Assembly: GCA_964444305.1 (NCBI GenBank)
Contig: CAYUGQ010000031.1
Location: forward strand, 1 to 23,954
From: JAKFFN01 sp964444305
Lineage (GTDB): Bacteria > Sumerlaeota > Sumerlaeia > Sumerlaeales > Sumerlaeaceae
DNA: 23,954 bases
Direction: 5' to 3'
A model generated the notes under the pieces. That model saw nothing but the letters and a program-made list of their open reading frames with translations, was not told the origin of the DNA and did not search any database. Made by a program: the position numbers and the translations under genes. Below, piece by piece: positions 1-7,370 of the stretch (position 1 is its first letter; each line of letters begins with the position of its first letter).

Positions 1-2
1 AG

Positions 3-344
3 CTGGGTGTTGGCCTTTATGACATGCTGAACTCCTATGCGGTAAAACTGTAAGAGCGGATGGCGGAAGGCTTTGGCGAAGCGGGGATTGCGGTTACGAT
101 TCAGCAGGTTGGGTCGCTGTTGACGCCATTTTTTACGGACAAGCCAGTGCGGAATTATAGGGATGCGAAGCGGTGCGATACAGAGAAATTCGCGGTGTTT
201 TTTAAGCATTTGCTGAATCATGGGGTTTATGTGCCGCCGAGCCAGTATGAGGCGTGGTTTGTGTCGGCAGCCCACACGAACGCCCATATTGAGGCGACGG
301 ATGAGGTAGTCCGCAAGGCGGCGGCTATCGCAAAAACACGTTAA
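3..344 (+). pseudogene. hemL: Glutamate-1-semialdehyde 2,1-aminomutase, C-terminal part, interrupted by an in-frame stop
   Basis: This is the 3' end of a HemL-type, PLP-dependent GSA aminomutase, which converts glutamate-1-semialdehyde to 5-aminolevulinate for tetrapyrrole synthesis in the cytoplasm. The 5' part lies outside the window. Visible family features are QQVGSLLTPFFTD, the NYRDAKRCDTEKFAVFF stretch, GVYVPPSQYEAWFVSAAH and a short C-terminal helix. The reading frame continues upstream of the ATG at 60 with family-like sequence (LYDMLNSYAVKL), but codon 51-53 is TAA, in frame, before ERMAEGFGEAG. A single change from CAA, AAA or GAA would restore the gene. The remaining 94-codon frame could only be made by re-initiation at 60 and would lack the PLP lysine region. 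The last 20 bases overlap the convergent hypothetical gene. Family assignment is confident. Whether the stop is biological or a sequence error cannot be told here. Confidence 0.8.
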
Positions 345-1305
345 GGAACCCCATCTGGCCGCTGCCGGGGTTGCCGCTTGCTTCTCCAGAATCTACCGGA
401 ACTTCTCGAAACTCGGTGAGATCCAGGGACGGGAAGTCGATTTCGTCGGCGAGAGTTGGAATGATTTCCAGGGCGGCTTCCTTGTCGACGCGGTCCATAC
501 GGAGATTGTTAACGAGATTCCTGCGGAGAGTTCGGCCTTCCTCATCCACCCACATCAGGGTTTCTATATCACCTATGGATGACTTTACGCGGAGAGCAGA
601 AATCCGGCGTCCATTGATAACTATGGCTTCTCTCTGTAGTACTTCCAAACGCATGGATCCCCGGTGCTGACCAGTGAGCGGGTCAACTATGGGGCTTGAC
701 ATTCTTTCACCGGGCTCGAGTTTCATGTGACGCGCCAAGGAAGGTCGCAGCATTTCATTGAAGGTTACGGGCTGATCGAGCCTCTTTTTAATCCGGTTGA
801 TTTCATTCATGTTATCCACGTGCAAGTAAAGCAGATCATTAAGGACTACGCCTTGCGACGATAACTTCAATTGGCCCACCTGTCCTCTGACGCCAAACTC
901 TGTCAGGGACCCATACCTGTCCAATATTGCATTGCCTGCGATAGTCCCCTGCGGTAACAGGGGGGATAATTTTGCGCTGATCACGAACTCACCGCGATAG
1001 GCGGTGGCGGTGGTGGCGTCGTCCAGTAAGACGATGGTTGTCCGGCTGGCCCCTACGGTTCGGGTATCCCCGGTTTCAGGATTAACCTGGACGATTTCCA
1101 TCCATTCTTCGATATCATTCCAGCGCTCGAGAGCTTGCACTGATCCGAAGAAATCAGAGGAACTAGGGTCGAGGGTCGGAATATCCCCAGTCCGGTTATG
1201 GTCTTTTAATAACATCCCCATTGTAACTATCCAGCCCAACAGAATCACGCAACCGATCCAGGTTGAGGGGTGTTTGAGCCATTTCTTAAACTTTAAGCTT
1301 TTCAT
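325..1305 (-). CDS. Hypothetical membrane-anchored protein
   Basis: A 326-residue protein that I do not recognise. The N-terminus is basic (MKSLKFKKWLKH), followed by one hydrophobic segment at about residues 15-33 (WIGCVILLGWIVTMGMLL), so it is probably anchored in the inner membrane with the rest outside the cytoplasm. The remainder is polar and rich in predicted beta strand. A late element, ETLMWVDEEGRTLR (around residue 250), resembles the 'W-D-x-G' strand of some envelope proteins with lipoprotein-carrier-like folds, but this is too weak to name a family. The start is ATG at 1305 with AGG a few bases upstream. It is divergent from the cyclo-ligase gene with only 21 bases between start codons, and its 3' end overlaps the hemL remnant by 20 bases. 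Confidence 0.75.
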   Translation of the reverse strand: MKSLKFKKWLKHPSTWIGCVILLGWIVTMGMLLKDHNRTGDIPTLDPSSSDFFGSVQALERWNDIEEWMEIVQVNPETGDTRTVGASRTTIVLLDDATTATAYRGEFVISAKLSPLLPQGTIAGNAILDRYGSLTEFGVRGQVGQLKLSSQGVVLNDLLYLHVDNMNEINRIKKRLDQPVTFNEMLRPSLARHMKLEPGERMSSPIVDPLTGQHRGSMRLEVLQREAIVINGRRISALRVKSSIGDIETLMWVDEEGRTLRRNLVNNLRMDRVDKEAALEIIPTLADEIDFPSLDLTEFREVPVDSGEASGNPGSGQMGFLNVFLR

Positions 1306-1326
1306 TTAGGCCTGATTGATAACTCC

Positions 1327-1893
1327 ATGAGTGACAACACACAAGACAAACAACAATTAAGACAGCAATACAGACAGATGCGGGTGTCGATTGATCCTGC
1401 GGACCGATCAAAGTGGGACAGTGAAATTGCAAGGCGGGTCCTTGATTTACCAGAAATAAAGGACAGCCGAGTCATTTTTTCTTATCTAAATAACCGGGGA
1501 GAGGTGTCCACCCAAGAGTTGCTTAGGGCACTGTTGGAGATGGGTAAAACAATTTTAACGCCCGACCCATCCCATAAGGCCATGCCTGCCGATGGATGTT
1601 TTCATTTGGATGAATTCAACGACAGACCCTTGACAAGCAAGTATAACGGGCCCATTTGTCACCAGACCGAAGTTGACATTTATCTTGTTCCGGGCCTTGT
1701 GTGGGACCGAAACGGCTTTCGGATTGGCTTTGGCGGAGGTTATTTTGATCGTTTGCTTAAGGGCCGCAAAAATAGTTCTTTAGCCGTTGGGCTTGCTTAT
1801 GATTTGCAAGTTATCGACAGGGTCGCGGTTGAATCCTGGGACCAGAAGGTCGACGTGCTTGTGACGAACAGTGAGACGATTAATGTCCGCTAA
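1327..1893 (+). CDS. fau: 5-formyltetrahydrofolate cyclo-ligase
   Basis: A 188-residue protein of the YgfA/MTHFS family, the usual length. It converts 5-formyltetrahydrofolate to 5,10-methenyltetrahydrofolate with ATP, recycling folate in the cytoplasm. Diagnostic features are the basic N-terminal helix (KQQLRQQYRQMR), IFSYLNNRGEVST at about residues 50-62, VPGLVWDRNGFRIGFGGGY at 121-139 with the phosphate-binding FGGGYFDR motif at 135-142, and the end element DQKVDVLVTN. The ATG at 1327 fits the family N-terminus, but no clear Shine-Dalgarno sequence precedes it. Its promoter must lie in the 21-base divergent gap or inside the neighbouring gene. It sits alone, facing the minus-strand DUF4912 gene. 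Confidence 0.95.
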   Translation: MSDNTQDKQQLRQQYRQMRVSIDPADRSKWDSEIARRVLDLPEIKDSRVIFSYLNNRGEVSTQELLRALLEMGKTILTPDPSHKAMPADGCFHLDEFNDRPLTSKYNGPICHQTEVDIYLVPGLVWDRNGFRIGFGGGYFDRLLKGRKNSSLAVGLAYDLQVIDRVAVESWDQKVDVLVTNSETINVR

Positions 1894-1919
1894 TCCCCCT
1901 CTGCACAAAGTGAGATTAG

Positions 1920-3101
1920 TTACTGCGTGGTGCGTTCCACCACGGGCGTAATGTTTTCTTCGAGATCGCCCGCTTTGTTGACTGCACGAACATCCAATAC
2001 CTGAACGCCGTCCGGAAGGGCAAAACGCATGGAGAAAGTTCCGTCAGGATTCAATTCCACATTGCGGCCCTGGACGGTAACTTTTGCGTCGGGCTCTGTG
2101 GCTCCGTAAAGAATCAGTTCGGTGTGGACCTGCAGCCAGAAGTTCCTGGAGCGATCAGGCAGGCCGGATTCGCTGGAAAAAATTCCACTGCTGAGGGCGA
2201 TCTTTTCTCCATGGAGGACGGCGGTGAGCTGCCGATTAATCGTGCGGAGAATTGCTTCGCTGCCGGGGCTTCCGGCACCGCGGAGATGGTCTTCCATTTC
2301 TGCGCGAGAGAGGCGGGTAATTTTTTCAAATGATTCTTCGACTGTCATCCAGTCGCTATCGATCCGGTCGCTGATGGTATTTCGCGGCGTCACGACGGCA
2401 TTGGAGCGGCAGATGGCGGTGTAGTTCTCTTCGTTATCAAGAACGCCTAGTTCGGCGCACCACTGCTGGTTGGCTTCAGGCAAGTTGACATACCAACTTC
2501 GGGCCTCGTAGGGCACTTCCACATCGAAGAAGTAATGGGCTTGATCGACGGGCCAAGTGGTGTCGGTAACTTTGTATACGCGAATCACCAGGCGCTTGCC
2601 GGGTGCTTTATCCCGTGGAAGTCCAAGATGACTGCGGGTTTCGTCGTTGATCTCCCAGTAAGCATGAACCCACTCGGGGTCTCGCACCATCAACATGATT
2701 TTTGTGTCGCCGTATTCATCCGGAACATCTCGTGGCGGCTGCGGAGGGGGCGGTGCGGCGGGCTGAGCATCAAAGTAATGCTCACGGACATCGGTTGCGG
2801 AATCGACGAAGTCTTCAGATTCGGCTGCAACATCCTCTGAACTGGACAGATTATGCATAGTCCGGCGCACGTCATCGGAAGTGATTCCGTGGGCGAGGGC
2901 CCCTGCCATTGTCTGGTCGGATGCACTAATGCTGGAATTTTTCGCCACTTTGAAATCAGCTCCTGAAGGTTCTGCAGATCTGGGGTTGCCTACTACGGAG
3001 ACGGCGGGCTTTTTGGCCGCTAATCTTGAAAATACATCCTGCGCAGCATCCCGTAATTTCTCAACCACTTTTTTCGCTGTACGTGCGGCCGATTCCATCA
3101 T
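1920..3101 (-). CDS. DUF4912 domain-containing protein
   Basis: A 393-residue protein with three parts. Residues 1-130 are a low-complexity, partly helical region (AARTAKKVVEKLRDAAQDVFSRLAAKK) ending in a proline run (PAAPPPPQPP). Residues of about 131-252 are a DUF4912 domain, recognised from DTKIMLMVRDPEWVHAYWEI, RLVIRVYKVTD, FFDVEVPYEARSWYVNLPE and the aromatic/acidic strand pattern. The C-terminal part holds a beta-rich module (ELILYGATEPDAKVTVQGR, then PDGTFSMRFALPDG) that often accompanies DUF4912. The function is unknown; no signal peptide or membrane segment is visible, so it is probably cytoplasmic. Tandem ATGs lie at 3099-3101 and 3096-3098 with no good ribosome-binding site. A 34-codon frame ends just upstream in another frame, so the true N-terminus may be longer (see findings). 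Confidence 0.85.
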   Translation of the reverse strand: MMESAARTAKKVVEKLRDAAQDVFSRLAAKKPAVSVVGNPRSAEPSGADFKVAKNSSISASDQTMAGALAHGITSDDVRRTMHNLSSSEDVAAESEDFVDSATDVREHYFDAQPAAPPPPQPPRDVPDEYGDTKIMLMVRDPEWVHAYWEINDETRSHLGLPRDKAPGKRLVIRVYKVTDTTWPVDQAHYFFDVEVPYEARSWYVNLPEANQQWCAELGVLDNEENYTAICRSNAVVTPRNTISDRIDSDWMTVEESFEKITRLSRAEMEDHLRGAGSPGSEAILRTINRQLTAVLHGEKIALSSGIFSSESGLPDRSRNFWLQVHTELILYGATEPDAKVTVQGRNVELNPDGTFSMRFALPDGVQVLDVRAVNKAGDLEENITPVVERTTQ

Positions 3102-3102
3102 G

Positions 3103-3207
3103 TCAAGTTCCCGGTGTCTTCTCGTTTTGTGCTGTGGGGTTTTTCAACGATTCTTCATCAATAGCTTCTGATGCTGCTTCTGACTGCGAATTGATACTGG
3201 AAGCCAT
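3103..3207 (-). CDS. Possible small ORF, or frameshifted N-terminus of the DUF4912 gene
   Basis: A 34-codon frame, ATG at 3205-3207, encoding a polar, Ser/Glu-rich peptide (MASSINSQSEAASEAIDE, ending EKTPGT) that stops with TGA at 3103-3105, one base before the ATG of the DUF4912 gene. Its composition matches the low-complexity N-terminus of that protein. Removing one base in the CCC run at 3110-3112 would join the two frames. No ribosome-binding site is visible. It is either a short upstream ORF, a real N-terminal segment lost by an indel, or chance. Confidence 0.3.
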   Translation of the reverse strand: MASSINSQSEAASEAIDEESLKNPTAQNEKTPGT

Positions 3208-3221
3208 CGGAATTCATTTCT

Positions 3222-3234
3222 GTGAAAATTTCAC
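3222..3234. promoter_or_regulatory. 13-base palindrome in the divergent DUF4912/response-regulator gap
   Basis: GTGAAA and TTTCAC flank a single central A, forming a perfect palindrome in the gap between divergent genes. It could be an operator for either gene. No protein can be assigned and a chance origin is quite possible. Confidence 0.2.
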
Positions 3235-3433
3235 TTAGAGTTATGCAATTTTTATACCGCAGGTATGATGTTGGGTAGCCAGATTATGAAGCAAATACCG
3301 GACTGACCTGTGGAAAAATTCAGCAAATGATTTCTCGCGCGCCCTGCCATTGAATTGTCACAGTTCGAAGAGAGCCGGACGCGGTATTGAATGGCAGCCT
3401 GGGTTTATACCCTGCGGATGAAAGGACATTGAA

Positions 3434-4135
3434 GTGACCCGAACTCGTCCACTTGTACTAGTTGTTGAAGATGAACAGGCAATTAGCGATCTTCTGGCTT
3501 TCCACCTTGAGCAATCGGGATATGAGCCCGTGGTGGCCGCGGAGGGGCGCAAGGCCCTGGACCTGGCTCATGGAAACAAGGTGCCGGCGATGGTAATTCT
3601 AGATTTAATGCTGCCGGATTTTGACGGGATTGATCTGCTGAAGATTCTGCGTCGAGACAAGCGCCTCGCTCACGTCCCGGTGATTCTTTTGACGGCGCGG
3701 GCCGAAGAAGCTGATCGCATCCTGGGTCTGGAGATGGGTGCGGACGATTATGTTACGAAGCCATTTTCGCCGCGGGAACTTATGCTTCGGGTAAACCGGC
3801 TTGTTGCCTCGCGGGAGTTTGAGAACGGAGGCCAAGGCCCGGAGACTTCTGGAATTCTCTCGATCGATGAAAGCCGTTTCTACGTCACAGTTAATGATGA
3901 GGCGGTGGATGTCTCGGCGACGGAAATGCGGTTGTTGATTACATTGATGCGGGGCAACGGGACTGTTTTCAGCCGGGTGCGTCTGTTGGAAGAGGCTTGG
4001 GGTTATATGCCGAATGTGACTGAACGAACCGTGGATACCCATATTAAACGATTGCGTCAGAAACTGGGTGATGCTGCGGATTATGTGGCCACGGTGCGCG
4101 GTGTGGGGTATCGCTGGGCGGGGCCGGCAAAATGA
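3434..4135 (+). CDS. phoB: OmpR/PhoB-family response regulator
   Basis: A 233-residue two-component regulator with a receiver domain (about 1-125) and a winged-helix DNA-binding domain (about 140-233). The receiver shows the acidic pair E12/D13, phospho-acceptor D57 in VILDLMLPD, switch T87 and K109 in YVTKPFSPREL. The output domain has ATEMRLLITLM, RVRLLEEAWGY, the recognition helix region RTVDTHIKRLRQKLGD and the terminal wing VRGVGYRW. All key residues are intact. The start is GTG at 3434 with AAAGGA seven bases upstream. The kinase gene follows on the same strand after 66 bases, so the two form a likely PhoB/PhoR-like pair. The phosphate-response role is inferred from family resemblance only; no Pho box was recognised upstream. 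Confidence 0.9.
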   Translation: MTRTRPLVLVVEDEQAISDLLAFHLEQSGYEPVVAAEGRKALDLAHGNKVPAMVILDLMLPDFDGIDLLKILRRDKRLAHVPVILLTARAEEADRILGLEMGADDYVTKPFSPRELMLRVNRLVASREFENGGQGPETSGILSIDESRFYVTVNDEAVDVSATEMRLLITLMRGNGTVFSRVRLLEEAWGYMPNVTERTVDTHIKRLRQKLGDAADYVATVRGVGYRWAGPAK

Positions 4136-4201
4136 TGGGCACAGGTTGTGGGACAATCGACTGATTGTGCTGTCTAACTTTTTGAAGTGAGGTGTGACAC
4201 G

Positions 4202-5329
4202 ATGAACGAAAGCGCTCTTTCTTTTTCGACGGATGTGATCCAGGTTATTCCTGAACCAATCTGTCTGTATCTCGGTGGTCCGGATATTATTATCGCAAAC
4301 GGCCACTGGAAGAAGCTTTTTGGATCGACGGATCGGCTTGGGGATTTGGAACGGATTGGTTTTGATACAGGTTTATTACAGGACTGCATTTCGAGGGCTC
4401 GTGAGACGGAATCACTGGTTAGCCTGAATCCGACTTCATCGGACGGCACCTTGCGCAACCTGGCAATTTCGGCCGTGGCGGGACGGTCGGACGTTTATGT
4501 GTTTACGATGCAGGATCAAACTGAGGTAAAGCGGGTGGAACAGCTTCGTAAGGACTTTATCGCCAACGTGTCGCACGAATTGCGTACTCCTCTGACGGCA
4601 GTAAAGGGTTATATTGAAACGCTGCTGGACCCACAGTTTCTCACTATTGAGCGCGTTAAGCAGTTTCTGCCGGTGATTTTTGAGCATACGGAACGACTGC
4701 ATAATCTTATGCTGGACCTGCTCAGCTTGAGCCGCCTCGAAAACCCTGCGACCCATATTGAACTTTCGCCGATAGGCCTGAGTGAGCATGTTCAAGATGC
4801 TATTAATGCGGTGAGCCCGCTGGCACGGATGAAGAATGTTGAGGTGGATTTTCAACCGGCTGACGGGGTCGAATTAACGGTGCTGGCGAATCCTGAGCAC
4901 ATAGAGCGTATCCTGGTCAATTTGCTGGATAATGCGATTAAGTATTCTGACCGAAACGAGCGAGTGCTTGTGTGGATGGAGCGCAAGGGAGATTTTGCGT
5001 GGACGCACGTGAAAGATGATGGACCGGGGATTGCCCCGGAAGAGTTGGGACGGGTGTTCGAGCGCTTTTATCGGACGAAAAGTGCGTCCAGCGGTCGCGC
5101 GCGCGGGAGCGGTCTGGGGCTGGCGATTGTGAAGCATATCGTGCAGCAACTCGGAGGGGACATCCGGGTGTCGAGTCGCCAGGGTGAGGGATCTCACTTT
5201 ATGTTTAGTTTGCGGGTGGCGGGAGAAAATCCTGAAGATGCAAAGAAGGTGCTGGGTCATCACTTGGGGCGAAATGATACGGGAAGGGTTTCGAGGCAGG
5301 ATACTCAGCCGGTTCGGCCAGCGGGATGA
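4202..5329 (+). CDS. phoR: PAS-containing sensor histidine kinase, PhoR-like, with no membrane segment
   Basis: A 375-residue kinase, the probable partner of the preceding regulator. An N-terminal PAS-like domain (about 10-110) begins IQVIPEPICLYLGG. The dimerisation domain carries the phospho-acceptor H125 in FIANVSHELRTPLT. The catalytic domain shows an N box (NLLDNAIKYS), G1 (DDGPGIAPEE), an F box (VFERFYRTK) and G2 (GSGLGLAIVKHI). The enzyme therefore looks active. There is no transmembrane helix or periplasmic loop, unlike classical PhoR, so it must sense a cytoplasmic signal or a partner protein. I chose ATG 4202 because GAGGTG lies seven bases upstream; a GTG at 4187 is also open. The C-terminal 30 residues are polar and probably disordered. 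Confidence 0.9.
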   Translation: MNESALSFSTDVIQVIPEPICLYLGGPDIIIANGHWKKLFGSTDRLGDLERIGFDTGLLQDCISRARETESLVSLNPTSSDGTLRNLAISAVAGRSDVYVFTMQDQTEVKRVEQLRKDFIANVSHELRTPLTAVKGYIETLLDPQFLTIERVKQFLPVIFEHTERLHNLMLDLLSLSRLENPATHIELSPIGLSEHVQDAINAVSPLARMKNVEVDFQPADGVELTVLANPEHIERILVNLLDNAIKYSDRNERVLVWMERKGDFAWTHVKDDGPGIAPEELGRVFERFYRTKSASSGRARGSGLGLAIVKHIVQQLGGDIRVSSRQGEGSHFMFSLRVAGENPEDAKKVLGHHLGRNDTGRVSRQDTQPVRPAG

Positions 5330-5346
5330 TTTAATGTGGCAGGGTT

Positions 5347-5365
5347 AAAAAAGCGCTGCTTTTTT
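5347..5365 (+). terminator. Hairpin terminator after the kinase gene
   Basis: Eight-base arms AAAAAAGC (5347-5354) and GCTTTTTT (5358-5365) enclose a three-base loop, 17 bases after the kinase stop codon. The run of T lies in the 3' arm, as in A/T-rich intrinsic terminators. Confidence 0.65.
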
Positions 5366-5377
5366 GGTTGGGGGGGT

Positions 5378-5397
5378 GACCGTTCGGTCTGGTTTTT
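5378..5397 (+). terminator. Second short hairpin with T-run
   Basis: GACCG (5378-5382) and CGGTC (5385-5389) form a tight stem, followed after TGG by five T at 5393-5397. It sits just downstream of the first terminator hairpin and may be a back-up. The very small loop makes it a weak call. Confidence 0.35.
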
Positions 5398-5417
5398 AAC
5401 CCAGGAGGCAATTGTTA

Positions 5418-5465
5418 ATGCGATTCGATGAAGTTCCAGATCCAAACGTCCCGGCCGGGCTTTAA
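5418..5465 (+). CDS. Possible 15-codon micro-ORF with a strong ribosome-binding site
   Basis: ATG 5418 is preceded by a perfect AGGAGG at 5403-5408 with a nine-base spacer. It opens a 15-codon frame (MRFDEVPDPNVPAGL) ending in TAA at 5463-5465, inside the loop of the following inverted repeat. No plus-strand gene follows for it to lead, since the next gene is convergent rny. It may be a tiny protein or a chance match. Confidence 0.25.
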   Translation: MRFDEVPDPNVPAGL

Positions 5466-5482
5466 CTGCGCCGGCCGGGACG
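5447..5482 (-). terminator. Perfect 12-bp inverted repeat between convergent genes; probable rny terminator
   Basis: Arms CGTCCCGGCCGG (5447-5458) and CCGGCCGGGACG (5471-5482) are exact inverted complements around a 12-base loop. It lies about 75 bases past the rny stop codon on the minus strand, where the hairpin is followed by TTTGG. The stem is very strong but the T-run is short, so termination is likely rather than certain. It may also protect mRNA 3' ends. Confidence 0.5.
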
Positions 5483-5555
5483 GTCTGGCATCTCTTCAAG
5501 TGTTTCGTAGATGTTTCCTGTAAATGAATCAGCTAGTGTTGATTGTTGATTTTAG

Positions 5556-7124
5556 TTACTTTGCATATTCGACGATTCGTTTTTCCCGTAGTACGGTCAC
5601 TTTAATCTGACCGGGATATTCGAGTTCAGTTTCAATGCGTTTTGTTACATCGCGGGCCAGTGCGGCAGCTTCACCATCATTGATGGTTTCGGGTTCTACC
5701 ATGATCCGGACTTCGCGTCCTGCCTGTAAAGCGTAAGTCTTTTCTACGCCGGGGAAGCTGTTTGCGATTTCTTCCAGCTTCTCGAGTCGTTTGACGTAGC
5801 TTTCCAGGCTTTCGCGCCGTGCGCCGGGGCGTGAAGCGGATATGGCGTCTGCCGCCTGAACCAGGATTGCCACAAGAGTACGGGGTTCTTCTTCGTTGTG
5901 GTGGGCTGCGATTGCATGCACCACCGGGGCGCTTTCTCCATATTTCTTACAGAGATCGGCACCGATGAGGGCGTGGGTTCCCTGCACTTCATGGCTGATA
6001 GCTTTGCCAATATCATGCAGCAATCCTGCACGCTTGGCCACCTGTACGTCGGCACCGAGTTCGGCTGCCATTGATGCACAGAGATTGGCAACTTCAGCCA
6101 CATGGAGCAGGATGTTTTGCCCGTACGACGTACGGAATTTGAGTCTTCCCAGCAGTTTGATAACTTCCGGATGAAGATCATGAATTCCGAGGTCAAATGC
6201 CACCTGTTCACCTTCCTGTCGCAGGTGCTCCAGTAGTTCTTTCTCAGTCTTTTTAACGACTTCTTCGATCCGTGCCGGATGGATGCGTCCATCAGCGAGC
6301 AGCTTTTCCAGGGAAAGGCGTGCGATTTCGCGTCGGAGCGGATCAAAGCAGGAAAGAACCACCGCCTCAGGCGTATCGTCGATGATCAGGTTGACGCCTG
6401 TGGCAGCCTCCAGGGCGCGGATATTCCGGCCTTCACGTCCAATGATCCGGCCTTTGACATCCTCGGAAGGAAGTGCCAGGACGGAACAGGTGGATTCGGA
6501 GACCTGCTCGGAAGAGCATTTCTGGATGGCGAGGGTTACGATCTGACGAGCTTTTCTTGCTGCCAGTTCGCGGGTTTCACTTTCCACACGGCGGATGATT
6601 TGTGCCTGTTCATGCCGTAGTGTGGTTTCGAGGCTTTCGAGAAGAGCTTTTTTGGCTTCTTCTGCTGTCATGCCGCTGATCTCTTCGGCCCTTTTGCGGC
6701 TGTGTTCTTCAAGCCGTGCCAGTTCAGCGTCGCGCTTGGCGAAGCTGGCCTGACGTTCTTCGAACTGCTGCTCACGTTCAGTGAGCTGTCGGGTCCGCCG
6801 CTCGTATTGCTCAATTTTATTATCGAGCGTGCGTTCCTTGTTTTTCAGGCGATTTTCGATTCGCTCAACTTCGCCGCGGCGACGTTGATTATCCTTATCG
6901 AATTGCCTGGTTTTCTCCGCGATTCGCTCGTTAGCTTCCAGCTCGGCTGTTTTGCGAATGTTATCCGCTTCAACTTCTGCCTTTTCAATAATTTCCTTGG
7001 CAGTTCGCTCTGCTGATTCTACGAGGTCTTCGTTGCGCTTATTAAGTACCCAATAGATGGCCGCGCTGATAACTGCTATGATTATCGCGCACACGACCAC
7101 CGTGACTATATCACCGGTTTCCAT
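5556..7124 (-). CDS. rny: Ribonuclease Y
   Basis: A 522-residue endoribonuclease that starts bulk mRNA decay at the inner face of the membrane. Domain order is typical: an N-terminal membrane helix (about 6-26, VTVVVCAIIIAVISAAIYWV), a long charged coiled coil (about 30-200), a KH RNA-binding domain with VKGRIIGREGRNIRALE (about 223-239), and an HD domain with catalytic H370/D371 in LLHDIGKAI. The C-terminal end also matches the family (REVRIMVEPE, PGQIKVTVLRE). I chose ATG at 7124 over an upstream GTG at 7160 because AGGAGG lies about 13 bases before the ATG and the family starts this way; the spacing is a little long. It is transcribed in the same direction as the MazG-like gene upstream but with a gap of about 250 bases, so it probably has its own promoter. 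Confidence 0.95.
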   Translation of the reverse strand: METGDIVTVVVCAIIIAVISAAIYWVLNKRNEDLVESAERTAKEIIEKAEVEADNIRKTAELEANERIAEKTRQFDKDNQRRRGEVERIENRLKNKERTLDNKIEQYERRTRQLTEREQQFEERQASFAKRDAELARLEEHSRKRAEEISGMTAEEAKKALLESLETTLRHEQAQIIRRVESETRELAARKARQIVTLAIQKCSSEQVSESTCSVLALPSEDVKGRIIGREGRNIRALEAATGVNLIIDDTPEAVVLSCFDPLRREIARLSLEKLLADGRIHPARIEEVVKKTEKELLEHLRQEGEQVAFDLGIHDLHPEVIKLLGRLKFRTSYGQNILLHVAEVANLCASMAAELGADVQVAKRAGLLHDIGKAISHEVQGTHALIGADLCKKYGESAPVVHAIAAHHNEEEPRTLVAILVQAADAISASRPGARRESLESYVKRLEKLEEIANSFPGVEKTYALQAGREVRIMVEPETINDGEAAALARDVTKRIETELEYPGQIKVTVLREKRIVEYAK

Positions 7125-7311
7125 GGAAACGTCTCTACCTCCTGAGTTGTCAAAGAACACGCTGGCGCTTCAGCCCGAGAGGCTGTCGCGCTCTTAGATT
7201 CGAAAGATCCTGTGTCTGTTCAAGTACATCTAAGTACTCGAACTATAGGGACACTCAGTCAGGGGAGATTCTGCTGTCAAAATAAAAATTGTTGCTATTT
7301 CCGAAAAGCGG

Positions 7312-7343
7312 CCGGTTTTTTCGCTCTGGGGAATGAAAACCGG
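7312..7343. repeat. Inverted repeat between the MazG-like gene and rny
   Basis: CCGGTTTT (7312-7319) and AAAACCGG (7336-7343) form an 8-bp stem with a 16-base loop just past the stop codon of the MazG-like gene. It could be an mRNA 3'-end hairpin. No separate T-run follows on the minus strand. The rest of 7125-7370 has no gene; a TTGACA at 7274-7279 (minus) lacks a well-placed -10 partner. Confidence 0.35.
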
Positions 7344-7370
7344 GTTCTGGGCTTTGGTGGAAAAAATCGA

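Noticed and set aside
3235..3433. Pho box or strong sigma-70 promoter upstream of the phoB-like gene
   Set aside because: TATGAT at 3264-3269 has only a poor -35 partner (TTATGC), and no CTGTCAT-type direct repeats were found.
3605..5263. Minus-strand open frames opposite the response regulator and kinase
   Set aside because: They are His/Arg-rich and lack ribosome-binding sites; the plus strand encodes intact two-component domains.
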